Positions 1 to 8,158 of a stretch of DNA of 64,000 bases are shown here, one piece after another; position 1 is the first letter of the stretch; the number at the start of each line of letters is the position of its first letter. A model generated the notes under the pieces. It made no database searches. It saw only the letters and a list, made by a program, of their open reading frames with translations, and was not told where the DNA came from. Both the position numbers and the translations under genes were made by a program. The DNA is from Halomonas urumqiensis. GTDB lineage: Bacteria > Pseudomonadota > Gammaproteobacteria > Pseudomonadales > Halomonadaceae. The stretch is from contig NZ_PYUD01000001.1 in the NCBI RefSeq assembly GCF_003028575.1, positions 1,302,001-1,366,000 on the forward strand. Reading direction: 5' to 3'.

Positions 1-545
1 CCACATTGATCGCAGTCAGTCATGCGCAGGCTGCCGACTATGTCGTAGATACCGAAAATCAGCATGCCTTTGTCCAGTTCAAGATCAATCATCTGGGCTA
101 TTCGTATATCCTCGGCCAGTTCGAGGAATTCGAAGGCAGTTTCTCCTATGACCCGGAGAATCTCGAGGCATCGAGCGTCGAGATGGAAGTGCAGACCGAT
201 AGTTTGAACACCAACCATGCCGAGCGTAATCGGCACTTCATGAGTGATGATTTCCTGAGCGTCGCCGAATACCCGACCGCGTCCTTTGTTTCCACCGGTT
301 TCGAGCCGGAGGGTGACAGCGAAGGGGTGTTGACCGGCGAGTTGACGCTGAAGGGTGAAACCCGCGAGATCGAAATGCCGGTTACCCTGGTTGGCGAAGG
401 GGAGGACCCGTGGGGCAACTACCGTGCTGGTTTCGAAGGCATGACGACGCTCGCGCTCGCCGACTACGGCATCGACATGAGCGATTTTCCGGAGATCATG
501 CACGAACTGGAATTGTATGTGACCTTTGAAGGCGTTCGCCAATAA
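1..545 (+). CDS. YceI family periplasmic protein (5' end cut off)
   Basis: The visible part reads as a near-complete YceI domain: the motif YVVDTENQHAFVQFKINHLG at the mature N-terminus, the FEEFEGSFSYDPENLEAS strand region, and RNRHFMSDDFLSVAEYPTASF. YceI proteins are secreted lipocalin-like beta barrels that bind isoprenoid or other amphiphilic lipids; their physiological role is unclear. The residues before ADYVVD (AVSHAQA) look like the end of a signal peptide cleaved at AQA-ADY, so the true start lies left of base 1. A TTG at base 6 is open but is unlikely to be the start. The gene ends at TAA 543-545 and is followed by a GC-rich terminator hairpin. Confidence 0.85.
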   Translation, partial: TLIAVSHAQAADYVVDTENQHAFVQFKINHLGYSYILGQFEEFEGSFSYDPENLEASSVEMEVQTDSLNTNHAERNRHFMSDDFLSVAEYPTASFVSTGFEPEGDSEGVLTGELTLKGETREIEMPVTLVGEGEDPWGNYRAGFEGMTTLALADYGIDMSDFPEIMHELELYVTFEGVRQ

Positions 546-599
546 GGCAGGCATCGATGTGGGCGCGCTAGCGTCGTTCGCGCCGAGATGCCACTACTG

Positions 600-626
600 C
601 ACCCCCGGGCCCGTGCCCGGGGGTGT
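600..626 (+). terminator. Terminator hairpin after the YceI gene
   Basis: A perfect 11-bp stem (CACCCCCGGGC, 600-610, with GCCCGGGGGTG, 615-625) closes a CCGT loop and is followed by TTGTCGTT. The T-run is short, so termination may be only partial. It lies between two convergent genes. Confidence 0.6.
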
Positions 627-658
627 TGTCGTTGGTGGATGGAGAGGTGTTGGCTGGT

Positions 659-1453
659 TTAACGCGTTTCGTTGAGCACTGCGTCCGGGAAGTGACGACG
701 CAGCATGCGGTTCTGGAACTCGTCGACGAAACGACTGTTGATGATGATGATAAAGCGCTCGAAGGGCGCCTGGGGGTCTTGCTGGCTGATACCGTCGACG
801 CTGTGGTAAAGCCTGTCGTCGCGCAGATGCAGGATGTCCCCCGGTGCCAGGGTATTGTCGGTAAGTGGTTGGGTGCCGGCCTTGTCGGCATAGAGGTGAT
901 TTTCAGCCCCGGTGACGTTCTCGCGGTTCACTACCATGATGCTCAGCGCCTTGCAGCCATCGGCATGGATCCCCTGCCCCTGAAGCGGGTCGACCTGACC
1001 GTTGCCGCGTACGCCGGTGATCTGCATCAAGATGGGTTCACGGGGGCTGATACCCCACAGCTGCGCCCAGCCGCGCACGAAGGCCTTGACGTCGGGCCGC
1101 GCGAGGAACTCCTGAGTCAAAGGCTCATAGTAACGCAGGCGGTCCGCCATGCTTTCGGCATCGTTGAAGGCACCGCCCTGGGCCATCGGGCACTCGCCCA
1201 TCACCTCGACGTCGCCCAATGCATTGAGCGTGAGCCAGGACATCCGCTTCCAGCGGCTGTTGACGTAGGGGTCGCGCGGCAGGTCCGCCAGAAACCCCTG
1301 CCAGGCGGCAAGGTCGATCCGCTCGCGTACGTCCGTCAGGCTCCAGTCCTGTTGGGCGAGGTCCGATACCACCCCTGGCTTCCAGTAATCGGCAAGCGGG
1401 TTGACGGGCATGGAGGTGACGTCGTAGCCGTGCTTGAGAGTGTCGAGTTTCAT
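659..1453 (-). CDS. 2-oxoglutarate/Fe(II) dioxygenase, IDO-like (PF10014 type)
   Basis: The 264-residue protein resembles the 2OG-Fe dioxygenase family of L-isoleucine-4-hydroxylase (IDO), whose members hydroxylate free aliphatic amino acids. The expected iron triad is visible: His163 and Asp165 in GIHADGCKAL, and His217 in DRLYHSVDGI. An Arg in FERF about 16 residues later could bind 2-oxoglutarate. I chose the start at MKLDTLKHGYDV because an AAGGAG Shine-Dalgarno sits 8-9 bases upstream; a longer reading frame to 1519 lacks this. The substrate cannot be read from the sequence. The gene stands alone and is divergent from the EAL protein, with an inverted repeat (1568-1585) in its upstream region. 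Confidence 0.75.
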   Translation of the reverse strand: MKLDTLKHGYDVTSMPVNPLADYWKPGVVSDLAQQDWSLTDVRERIDLAAWQGFLADLPRDPYVNSRWKRMSWLTLNALGDVEVMGECPMAQGGAFNDAESMADRLRYYEPLTQEFLARPDVKAFVRGWAQLWGISPREPILMQITGVRGNGQVDPLQGQGIHADGCKALSIMVVNRENVTGAENHLYADKAGTQPLTDNTLAPGDILHLRDDRLYHSVDGISQQDPQAPFERFIIIINSRFVDEFQNRMLRRHFPDAVLNETR

Positions 1454-1567
1454 TGGGTCTTTCTCCTTCAGGATGGGCGGAATTGCCCTGTGGTTGACGA
1501 CCGGATGGTCGGACAACATGGGTCGTGCACTATCGGCGGATGCGAAGAACGCAAAGCATCATTAATG

Positions 1568-1585
1568 TAACGTTTATTTACGTTA
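1568..1585. promoter_or_regulatory. Inverted repeat TAACGT-N6-ACGTTA, possible operator
   Basis: TAACGT (1568-1573) and ACGTTA (1580-1585) are exact reverse complements separated by TTATTT. The repeat lies in the divergent, locally AT-rich gap between the dioxygenase and the PAS-GGDEF-EAL gene, about 115 bases upstream of the dioxygenase start. The regulator is unknown. Confidence 0.3.
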
Positions 1586-1726
1586 TGCCGATCTTGCAGT
1601 TTAGATGGTTATTTTTCTCATGCCGTCAAGACAACAATGATGAGCATGCTTGTAGGAGATAAATGACAAAGAGGTGTAGGATGGGTATGACTGCACTTGT
1701 CATGAAGTACATCTGCGAGACCCTGG

Positions 1727-3547
1727 ATGCTCGGTCGTGATTCTCGCCTCTGGCTATGGTTCACCAGGCAGTGGCTCAAGATTTCCAAGCAAGGTGCGGT
1801 GCCGCGGTCGGTGCCGGGCGAAGTGGAGCGCGTCCGTCGCCAGTATCTGGAGAGCGAACTGCGTTTTCGCAGCCTGCTGGAAAGTCTGCCCAAGGTGGCG
1901 GTGCAGGGGTACGACAGGAACCGTCGGGTCATCTACTGGAATGAGGCCAGCACGCGACTTTATGGCTATACCCCGGACGAAGCCCAGGGTCGGCTGCTGG
2001 AGGAGCTGATCATCCCGCCATTCATGCGCGATGGGGTCATCCAGGCGCATGGCGCCTGGATCAAGGAAGGCGTGGAAATTCCTGCCGATGAGCTCGAACT
2101 GCTGCATCGAAATGGTGAACTGGTGCCGGTGTTCTCCCACCATGTGATGCTCAACGAGCATACCGACGAACCGTTGATGTTCTGTGTCGACGTGGATCTC
2201 TCCGACCAGAAGCGTGCCCATCGTGAGCTCGATTTCGCGACTCGCTTCGATCGGCTTACCCATTTGCCCAATCGCCAGACCTTCGAAGAGCAGCTTGGCG
2301 ATGCGCTCGAAGAGTGTCGGGTGCATGACAACGCGTTGGTGCTGGTGTACCTGGACCTCGACCGATTCGTCGAGATCAACGACTCGCTAGGGTACGAGCA
2401 GGGGGATCGATTGCTGGTGGAACTGGCGCGGCGCCTGAATCAGGGGCGGCGCTCCTCGGATCTGATGTCGCGGGTCTCGAGTGATGAATTCCTGCTGGCT
2501 TTTCCCGGCCTCAAGCACCCCGATGACATCCTCACCCTGGTCAAGAAGGTAGAGGAAAACATGACGGCACCCTTCCTGCTGGGAGGGCGGCGCGTCAAGG
2601 TGACCGCTTGCCTGGGTGTCAGCGTATACCCCGAGAACGGCGAATCAGCCAGTGAGCTGATCCGCAATGCCGATGTGGCCAAGAACCGAGCCAAGCTCGA
2701 TGGGCGTGGTCAGGTGCTGTTCTTCAATCAGAAGCTTCATGACGAACTCGTGCATCAACATCGGCTTACTGACCGGCTCGACCAGGCAATCGAGAACCAT
2801 GAGCTGTTGCTGCATTACCAGCCCCAGGTTTCCGCCTACACCGGTCGTATCGAGAATCTGGAGGCGTTGTTGCGCTGGGAGCCGCGTGATGGCCCGCCTG
2901 TATCACCGGCCGAGTTCATCCCGCTCGCCGAGCGCTCCGACCTGATCCATCGTATCAGCGACTGGGTCATCGAAGAGGCCTGCCGGCAGCGTGCCCGCTG
3001 GCGTGACGCTGGCCTCGCTCTGGAGCGCATCGATGTCAACTTCTCGGGTCGTCAGATGAACCGTCCCGATGTGTTTCAGCGCTTCGAGGAGTGCCTGCAA
3101 CGCCACGGGCTCGGGCCACGCGACATTGGTATCGAGCTCACCGAGAATGTGTTGATTGACGCCAACGAGCGCATTCTGAGTGGTCTGCGTCGACTGCATG
3201 ATCGCGGTTTTCGCATCGCTATCGATGACTTTGGTACGGGGTACTCCTCGCTGAACTACCTCAAGCATTTCCCGGTGACCGCCCTCAAGATCGATCGCAG
3301 CTTCGTACGTGATGCTCACAACCAGCCCAAGGATCGGGCGATCATGGAAGCCACGGTATTCATTGGTCACCGCCTTGGGCTCGAGGTGGTGGCGGAAGGC
3401 GTCGAGAACAGCGAGCAGCTCGAGTTGATCCGCGAGATGCGCTGTGATCTGGTGCAGGGTTTCTATTTCTTCCGCCCGATGGGGGCCAACGAGATCGAGC
3501 GGCTGCTCTCCGGCATGGTGGCGGGTACCAAGACGCTATCGAGCTGA
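1727..3547 (+). CDS. PAS-GGDEF-EAL protein, probable c-di-GMP phosphodiesterase
   Basis: The 606-residue protein has an N-terminal PAS domain (about residues 45-160; WNEASTRLYGYTPDEAQG), a GGDEF domain (about 168-335) and an EAL domain (about 348-600). The EAL domain keeps EALLRW (379-384), ELTENVLID, DDFGTGYSSLNYL and KIDRSFV, so it should hydrolyse c-di-GMP. The cyclase signature is SSDEF (251-255) instead of GG(D/E)EF, so the GGDEF domain is probably inactive or only regulatory. No membrane segments are evident, which suggests a cytoplasmic sensor whose PAS ligand is unknown. The start has only a weak GAGA upstream; the first ATG at 1727 fits the domain layout. It is transcribed alone toward the MATE gene. 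Confidence 0.9.
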   Translation: MLGRDSRLWLWFTRQWLKISKQGAVPRSVPGEVERVRRQYLESELRFRSLLESLPKVAVQGYDRNRRVIYWNEASTRLYGYTPDEAQGRLLEELIIPPFMRDGVIQAHGAWIKEGVEIPADELELLHRNGELVPVFSHHVMLNEHTDEPLMFCVDVDLSDQKRAHRELDFATRFDRLTHLPNRQTFEEQLGDALEECRVHDNALVLVYLDLDRFVEINDSLGYEQGDRLLVELARRLNQGRRSSDLMSRVSSDEFLLAFPGLKHPDDILTLVKKVEENMTAPFLLGGRRVKVTACLGVSVYPENGESASELIRNADVAKNRAKLDGRGQVLFFNQKLHDELVHQHRLTDRLDQAIENHELLLHYQPQVSAYTGRIENLEALLRWEPRDGPPVSPAEFIPLAERSDLIHRISDWVIEEACRQRARWRDAGLALERIDVNFSGRQMNRPDVFQRFEECLQRHGLGPRDIGIELTENVLIDANERILSGLRRLHDRGFRIAIDDFGTGYSSLNYLKHFPVTALKIDRSFVRDAHNQPKDRAIMEATVFIGHRLGLEVVAEGVENSEQLELIREMRCDLVQGFYFFRPMGANEIERLLSGMVAGTKTLSS

Positions 3548-3604
3548 GTTCGGGGCGAGTTTGGCGTAGAATGCCGCCCCCCGTCGCAGAATACTGGAAG
3601 CCAA

Positions 3605-4954
3605 GTGACCGATACCGACACAACCGTCTCGCTCGGGCGTACCTTATGGCGACAAACCTGGCCGATGGCGATCGGTGTGTTGTCATTGCTGGGTTTTCAG
3701 CTGGTCGACAGTGCCTTCATTTCGCGACTCGGCACCCGCCCGTTGGCCGCGCAGTCCTTTACCTTCCCGTTGTCGTTTTTGGTCATTGGCGTGCAGGTCG
3801 GCATGGGTATCGCCATCGCCGCATTGATTTCCCGTGCCCTGGGGGCTGGTGAAAACGAGCGCGCCAGGCGGCTCGGGTCGCTGGTGCTGCTGGCGGGAAC
3901 CGCTACCATTGCGCTGCTGGTGGTGCTGCTGTGGTGGATCCAGACACCGGTATTTGCAAGCCTTGGAGCGGATGCCGGCACGCGTGAACTTATTCGCGCC
4001 TATTGGGCGCCACAATTGCTGGCCGCCTGGCTGGGTGCGGCGCTCTATTTCGGTTACAGCCTGTTTCGTGCCCATGGCGATACCTGGCTTCCCGGCAAGA
4101 TGATGGTCGTGACGAGCCTGGTCAACCTGATGCTGGATCCACTATTGATCTTTGGTGTCGGGCCATGGGAAGGGCTCGGCCTGCCGGGTGCTGCCTGGGC
4201 GACGGCGATTGCCTTCAGTTCGGGGTTACTCCTGCTGGGACGCAGACTGGGACGCACCCACTGGCTGTCAAGCGAAGGACTGGGGGGAGAAATGGCTCGT
4301 TCGGCGCCTGTCTTCGCCGGTATCGCCGGGCCCGCCATGATCAGCCAGTTGATGCCGCCGCTTGCCGCCATGCTGGCGATCTCGGTGGTGGCCACGCTTG
4401 GCGAGAGTGCGGTTGCCGCCTGGGGGTTGGCCAGCCGCCTGGAGACCCTGTCACTGATGGTCGTTCTGGCCATGACCATGTCGCTGCCGCCTTGGCTTGG
4501 TCGCTGCTTCGGGGCCGGCGACTGGGATCAGATCCATCGGCTGATGCGCCTGGCGCTGAAGGTCGTGGTGGTCTGGCAGTTGGGGCTCGGGCTTGTCCTG
4601 GCATTGCTCGCACCATGGGTAGCGTTGGTGCTGTCCGGCAGCCCCGATGTTCGTCACGACCTTGCGCTGCTGATTCGTTTCCTGCTGCCGAGTTACGCGC
4701 CGCTCGGTGTGTGCATGCTGGTGGTGTCGGCGGGCAATGCACTTGGCTGGCCACTGCGTGCCATGCTGATGTCAGCGGCCAGGCTGTTCATGTTCTACCT
4801 TCCGAGCCTGGCGCTGGGCGTGTGGTTGGGGGGCCTCTGGGGCCTCGCTCTAGGTGCCGCTGTGGGTAATCTGCTGGCTGGTATTGCCGCCTGGCAGGTG
4901 CTGCGGCGTATTCTCGCAAGTCCCCGCCGGCGCCCGGAAATATATGCCAGGTGA
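3605..4954 (+). CDS. MATE family multidrug/Na+ efflux protein
   Basis: The 449-residue polytopic protein has about 12 hydrophobic segments in two halves, typical of MATE (NorM/DinF) exporters, which extrude cationic drugs in exchange for Na+ or H+. Recognisable family stretches are TWPMAIGVLSLLGFQLVDSA near the N-terminus, the repeated G-rich loops (ISRALGAGENERARRL, PPWLGRCFGAGDW), and a terminal basic tail. The start is a GTG at 3605 giving MTDTDTTVSLG; no strong Shine-Dalgarno is visible, so the exact start is uncertain. The gene follows the EAL gene by 57 bases and could be co-transcribed with it. Substrate is not predictable. Confidence 0.88.
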   Translation: MTDTDTTVSLGRTLWRQTWPMAIGVLSLLGFQLVDSAFISRLGTRPLAAQSFTFPLSFLVIGVQVGMGIAIAALISRALGAGENERARRLGSLVLLAGTATIALLVVLLWWIQTPVFASLGADAGTRELIRAYWAPQLLAAWLGAALYFGYSLFRAHGDTWLPGKMMVVTSLVNLMLDPLLIFGVGPWEGLGLPGAAWATAIAFSSGLLLLGRRLGRTHWLSSEGLGGEMARSAPVFAGIAGPAMISQLMPPLAAMLAISVVATLGESAVAAWGLASRLETLSLMVVLAMTMSLPPWLGRCFGAGDWDQIHRLMRLALKVVVVWQLGLGLVLALLAPWVALVLSGSPDVRHDLALLIRFLLPSYAPLGVCMLVVSAGNALGWPLRAMLMSAARLFMFYLPSLALGVWLGGLWGLALGAAVGNLLAGIAAWQVLRRILASPRRRPEIYAR

Positions 4955-5118
4955 ATCGTCTGATTATGTCTGTTTAATCAAGAAAAAGATTTATATATAT
5001 CCATAAATTCACAGTGAAAACTAAGTTTTTTGATTGAATATAGGTAAATCATCTTCGGTGCCTCTCCTACAATGCACGCTCGGTGTTCCGGCAAACCACA
5101 AGCACAAGGGGAGACTCC

Positions 5119-6378
5119 ATGAAGGTTCTGATTCTGGGTAGCGGTGTCGTTGGCGTGACAAGTGCCTATTACCTGGCCCGCCAGGGTCATGAGGTCACGG
5201 TGGTCGACCGCCAGCCGTCCCCGGCGCTTGAAACCAGCTATGGCAACGCCGGCCAGGTCTCCTTTGGTTTTTCCTCGCCTTGGGCCGCGCCGGGCATTCC
5301 CCAGAAGGCGGTGAAGTGGATGTTTCAGGAACATGCGCCGCTGAAGATCCAACCGAAGATGGATCCCACCATGGCACGCTTCATGATGCAGATGCTCGGT
5401 AACTGTAACCCCGAGCGCTATGCCGTGAACAAGGAGCGCATGGTGCGAGTGGCCGAGCACAGCCGTGCCTGCATCAATGCCCTGCGCGAGGATACCGGTA
5501 TCCGCTACGAGGATCGTCAGCGTGGCTTGTTGCAACTGTTTCGCAGCGAGGCCCAGGTGGAGGCGGTTGCCAAGGACATGAGGGTGCTCCAGCAGTGCGG
5601 TGTTCGACATTCGCTGCTCGGCGCTGATGAACTGAGCGGCGTGGAGCCCGCCCTTGGTCGAGTACCCGGCAAGTTCGTGGGCGGCCTGCACTTGCCCGAC
5701 GACCAGACCGGGGACTGCTTCCTGTTCACCAACCGGCTGGCCGATTACTGTCGCGAGCAGTTGGGCGTGGAGTTCCGTTTCAACGTCGAGATCCAGCGTC
5801 TCAAGCGCAGCGCCGGGCGCATCGAAAGTGTCGTGACCAGTGAGGGAGAACTGACCGCGGATGCCTACGTGGTCTGCCTTGGCAGCTATTCGCCTTTCTT
5901 GGTCAAGGACATGGGCATTCGCCTGCCGATCTACCCGGTCAAGGGGTACAGCCTGACCGTGCCGGTCACCGACGACGGCGGGGCGCCGCAGTCCACGGTG
6001 ATGGATGAAACTTTCAAGGTGGCGATCTCGCGTTTCGACGATCGCATCCGTGTCGGTGGCACCGCCGAGCTTGCGTCCTACGACCTCAGTCTGCTGGCAA
6101 AGCGTCGCGCGACCATCAGCATGGTGGTGCGTGATGTGTTTCCCGAAGGTGGCGACGTGTCGCGCGCCGAATTCTGGACGGGGCTGCGCCCGATGACCCC
6201 CGATTCCACGCCGATCATTGGGGCCACACGGGTAGAAAACCTGTGGCTGAATACCGGGCATGGCACCCTTGGCTGGACAATGAGCTGTGGCAGCGCCCAA
6301 CTGCTGGCCGACCTGGTCAGCGGCAAATCACCGGCCATCGATCCGACTGGCCTGGATGTGGCACGCTACGCCGCTTGA
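5119..6378 (+). CDS. dadA: D-amino acid dehydrogenase DadA
   Basis: The 419-residue FAD enzyme oxidises D-amino acids such as D-alanine to 2-oxo acids and passes electrons to the respiratory chain. The N-terminal dinucleotide-binding motif [15 protein letters not shown] (residues 4-18) and VDRQ at the end of the second beta strand are typical. The family stretches [22 protein letters not shown] and [16 protein letters not shown], and the C-terminal [23 protein letters not shown], place it in DadA rather than another DAO-fold oxidase. Start chosen at ATG 5119 with AAGGGGAG just upstream. No alanine racemase gene (dadX) lies next to it. The 150 bases upstream are markedly AT-rich, consistent with a regulated promoter. 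Confidence 0.93.
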   Translation: MKVLILGSGVVGVTSAYYLARQGHEVTVVDRQPSPALETSYGNAGQVSFGFSSPWAAPGIPQKAVKWMFQEHAPLKIQPKMDPTMARFMMQMLGNCNPERYAVNKERMVRVAEHSRACINALREDTGIRYEDRQRGLLQLFRSEAQVEAVAKDMRVLQQCGVRHSLLGADELSGVEPALGRVPGKFVGGLHLPDDQTGDCFLFTNRLADYCREQLGVEFRFNVEIQRLKRSAGRIESVVTSEGELTADAYVVCLGSYSPFLVKDMGIRLPIYPVKGYSLTVPVTDDGGAPQSTVMDETFKVAISRFDDRIRVGGTAELASYDLSLLAKRRATISMVVRDVFPEGGDVSRAEFWTGLRPMTPDSTPIIGATRVENLWLNTGHGTLGWTMSCGSAQLLADLVSGKSPAIDPTGLDVARYAA

Positions 6379-6401
6379 TCCGACGTCTCGCTCCAAGCAA
6401 T

Positions 6402-6424
6402 AGGCCCCGCGATGCGGGGCCTTT
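6402..6424. terminator. Bidirectional terminator between dadA and the NCS2 permease
   Basis: GGCCCCGC (6403-6410), loop GAT, GCGGGGCC (6414-6421), then TTT; A and T flanks extend the stem by one pair. It sits between two convergent stop codons, so it can serve both. The 22 bases from 6402 are repeated exactly at 8103-8124. Confidence 0.75.
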
Positions 6425-6458
6425 GCGTTGCGGTTGTGACTGTCATTCTTGCCGGTAC

Positions 6459-7997
6459 TCAGTCCGCCGAGCCTGGAGCGGTGGGGGCGGCCGCTTGCTG
6501 GCCAGTGCCCTGGCGCTGCTGCTGCCAGGCGAAATAGAGAAACAGCACGCCCATCACCAGGTAGCCCATCACGAAGTCCGGGGCGGCATTGAAGGCAAGC
6601 TTCGGGGCATGCATCAGGCCGACGAAGGAGAAGCCCGCGGCGACGCCGGCGAAGGCGGCGGCACGCCGGAACTGGTGATCGATCACCGACACGGTCATGG
6701 CGCCGAGCAGGATCGCCATGAACATCGCACCCTGACCCATCGGCACGATCCCGGATGAAATGCCGGTGACCGTTTCCTCGGCCGCACGGTTGAAGCGCGT
6801 CATCACGTAATTGGCGAAGTAGGGCAGCATGGCCAGCGCCACCGCGGGGTAGTAGCGGGTGTCGTTGGACTGGAAGGCGGTCGCGATCATCGACATACCG
6901 ACGAACACCAGGATCGGGGCCACCACCGATACCGGAATGATGGCGGCCAGCGCGGCGATCAGACCGAACATCGTGGCGATGGCATACACGGCTCCGTTCA
7001 GGATGCTGTAGCCACGACCCGCGCCCATCCACTTGGCACCCACGGTGGCGATATACACGGTGGTCGGGAAGACGCCGCCGAACAGCGCACCGACCATGGT
7101 GCCGACACCGTCCACTGCCTGGCACTCACGCACGTCGTACTTGTCGCCGGCGGCCTCCATGGCCTCGACGTTGTTCATGGTTTCGATGGCATTGTAGAGG
7201 GTGATCGGCAGTACCACGGTCAACACCGCCAGCATGCTGGTGAACAGCAGGCCCAAGCCCTCGAACCATGCCAGATTCGGCAGCAATGGGTAGAAACCCA
7301 GATGGGTGAAGGCATCGCTGAAGCGCTCGCCGCCGGCATCGCCGATCAAATAGGCCATGGCGGTGCCGATGATGATCGCGAATAGCGAGGTGGGCAGGCG
7401 GAAGGGCATGGCGACCCGGGCCACCAGTCCAATGATGATGATCGCCAGCACCAATAGGCCGACCACCGGCATCTCGAGTGTCTTGAACAGCATCTCGCCG
7501 GCGATGAAGGTCAATGCCACACCGGCCACGGCGCCGAGCATGGCCGCACGAGGCAGGTGGTACTGCACCCAGCGCCCGATCAGGCTGATCGATGCCTCGA
7601 TGGCGCCACTGATGAAGCAGGCGGCCACTGCCACCTTCCAGGCCAGCTCAGGATCGCCGGTCAACTGCTTGGCGGGCAGCAGCACGCCGAACAGGAACAC
7701 GAACATCACCGGGGTCGAGATCCCGTAGGAGAGCGCGGTGACATCGGCGCGGTTCTCCTTGCGTGCCAGACGAGCCGCGCTCCAGGCGTAGTAGAAATTG
7801 CCGATCATCACCGCCACGGCGGCACCGGGCAGTACCTGACCGAAGACGATCGACGCAGGGAAGTCCATGCCGAGCATGGTGATGGCGATGATGACAAAGT
7901 TGGCGATATTGTTCTGGAACAGCGCGAAGAAGGCATCGGTATCCTCCTTCTTGTACCAGGGATAGTGCACGCGAGAGTCGACAGGGGATGCCGCCAT
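6459..7997 (-). CDS. NCS2 family nucleobase (xanthine/uracil-type) permease
   Basis: The 512-residue membrane protein has about 12-14 hydrophobic segments. Residues such as NNIANFVIIAITMLGMDFPA near the start, ITLYNAIETMNNVEAMEAAGD in the middle and the NCS2-like GGVFPTTVYIATVGAKWMGA stretch indicate a nucleobase:cation symporter of the xanthine/uracil/vitamin C family. The C-terminus is a cytoplasmic Gln/Ala/Pro-rich tail (QQQRQGTGQQAAAPTAPGSA). The gene is monocistronic, with terminator hairpins on both sides. The exact nucleobase cannot be assigned from sequence. The 160-base leader holds a short dyad at 8055-8070. Start ATG at 7997 has GAGGCTCACC upstream. Confidence 0.85.
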   Translation of the reverse strand: MAASPVDSRVHYPWYKKEDTDAFFALFQNNIANFVIIAITMLGMDFPASIVFGQVLPGAAVAVMIGNFYYAWSAARLARKENRADVTALSYGISTPVMFVFLFGVLLPAKQLTGDPELAWKVAVAACFISGAIEASISLIGRWVQYHLPRAAMLGAVAGVALTFIAGEMLFKTLEMPVVGLLVLAIIIIGLVARVAMPFRLPTSLFAIIIGTAMAYLIGDAGGERFSDAFTHLGFYPLLPNLAWFEGLGLLFTSMLAVLTVVLPITLYNAIETMNNVEAMEAAGDKYDVRECQAVDGVGTMVGALFGGVFPTTVYIATVGAKWMGAGRGYSILNGAVYAIATMFGLIAALAAIIPVSVVAPILVFVGMSMIATAFQSNDTRYYPAVALAMLPYFANYVMTRFNRAAEETVTGISSGIVPMGQGAMFMAILLGAMTVSVIDHQFRRAAAFAGVAAGFSFVGLMHAPKLAFNAAPDFVMGYLVMGVLFLYFAWQQQRQGTGQQAAAPTAPGSAD

Positions 7998-8054
7998 GGT
8001 GAGCCTCTTTATGTTGGGTTGATTGTGTACAAGGCGACGACAGTCTGTAATCAG

Positions 8055-8070
8055 TTGACTGGTTGGTCAA
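8055..8070. promoter_or_regulatory. Short dyad upstream of the NCS2 permease
   Basis: TTGAC (8055-8059) and GTCAA (8066-8070) flank TGGTTG, about 60 bases before the permease start. It could be a repressor site, for example of a GntR-type regulator, but the arms are only five bases, so chance is possible. Confidence 0.2.
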
Positions 8071-8102
8071 GTAGCCTTTGGGCGTGGTTCATGCCATGCA
8101 AA

Positions 8103-8124
8103 AGGCCCCGCGATGCGGGGCCTT
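8103..8124. terminator. Terminator after the phhB-aminotransferase operon
   Basis: The hairpin GGCCCCGC-GAT-GCGGGGCC, read on the minus strand, is followed by TTTTG, 35 bases after the aminotransferase stop. The 22-base sequence is identical to the one at 6402-6423. Confidence 0.75.
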
Positions 8125-8158
8125 CTGGTGTGACGGCTGACAGCAGGGTGATGCGCTG

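Noticed and set aside
4955..5118. Specific operator upstream of dadA
   Set aside because: The region is AT-rich but no clear dyad or Lrp motif could be separated from background.
4978..6300. 440-residue open frame antisense to dadA
   Set aside because: Shadow frame of dadA; no ribosome-binding site or family match.
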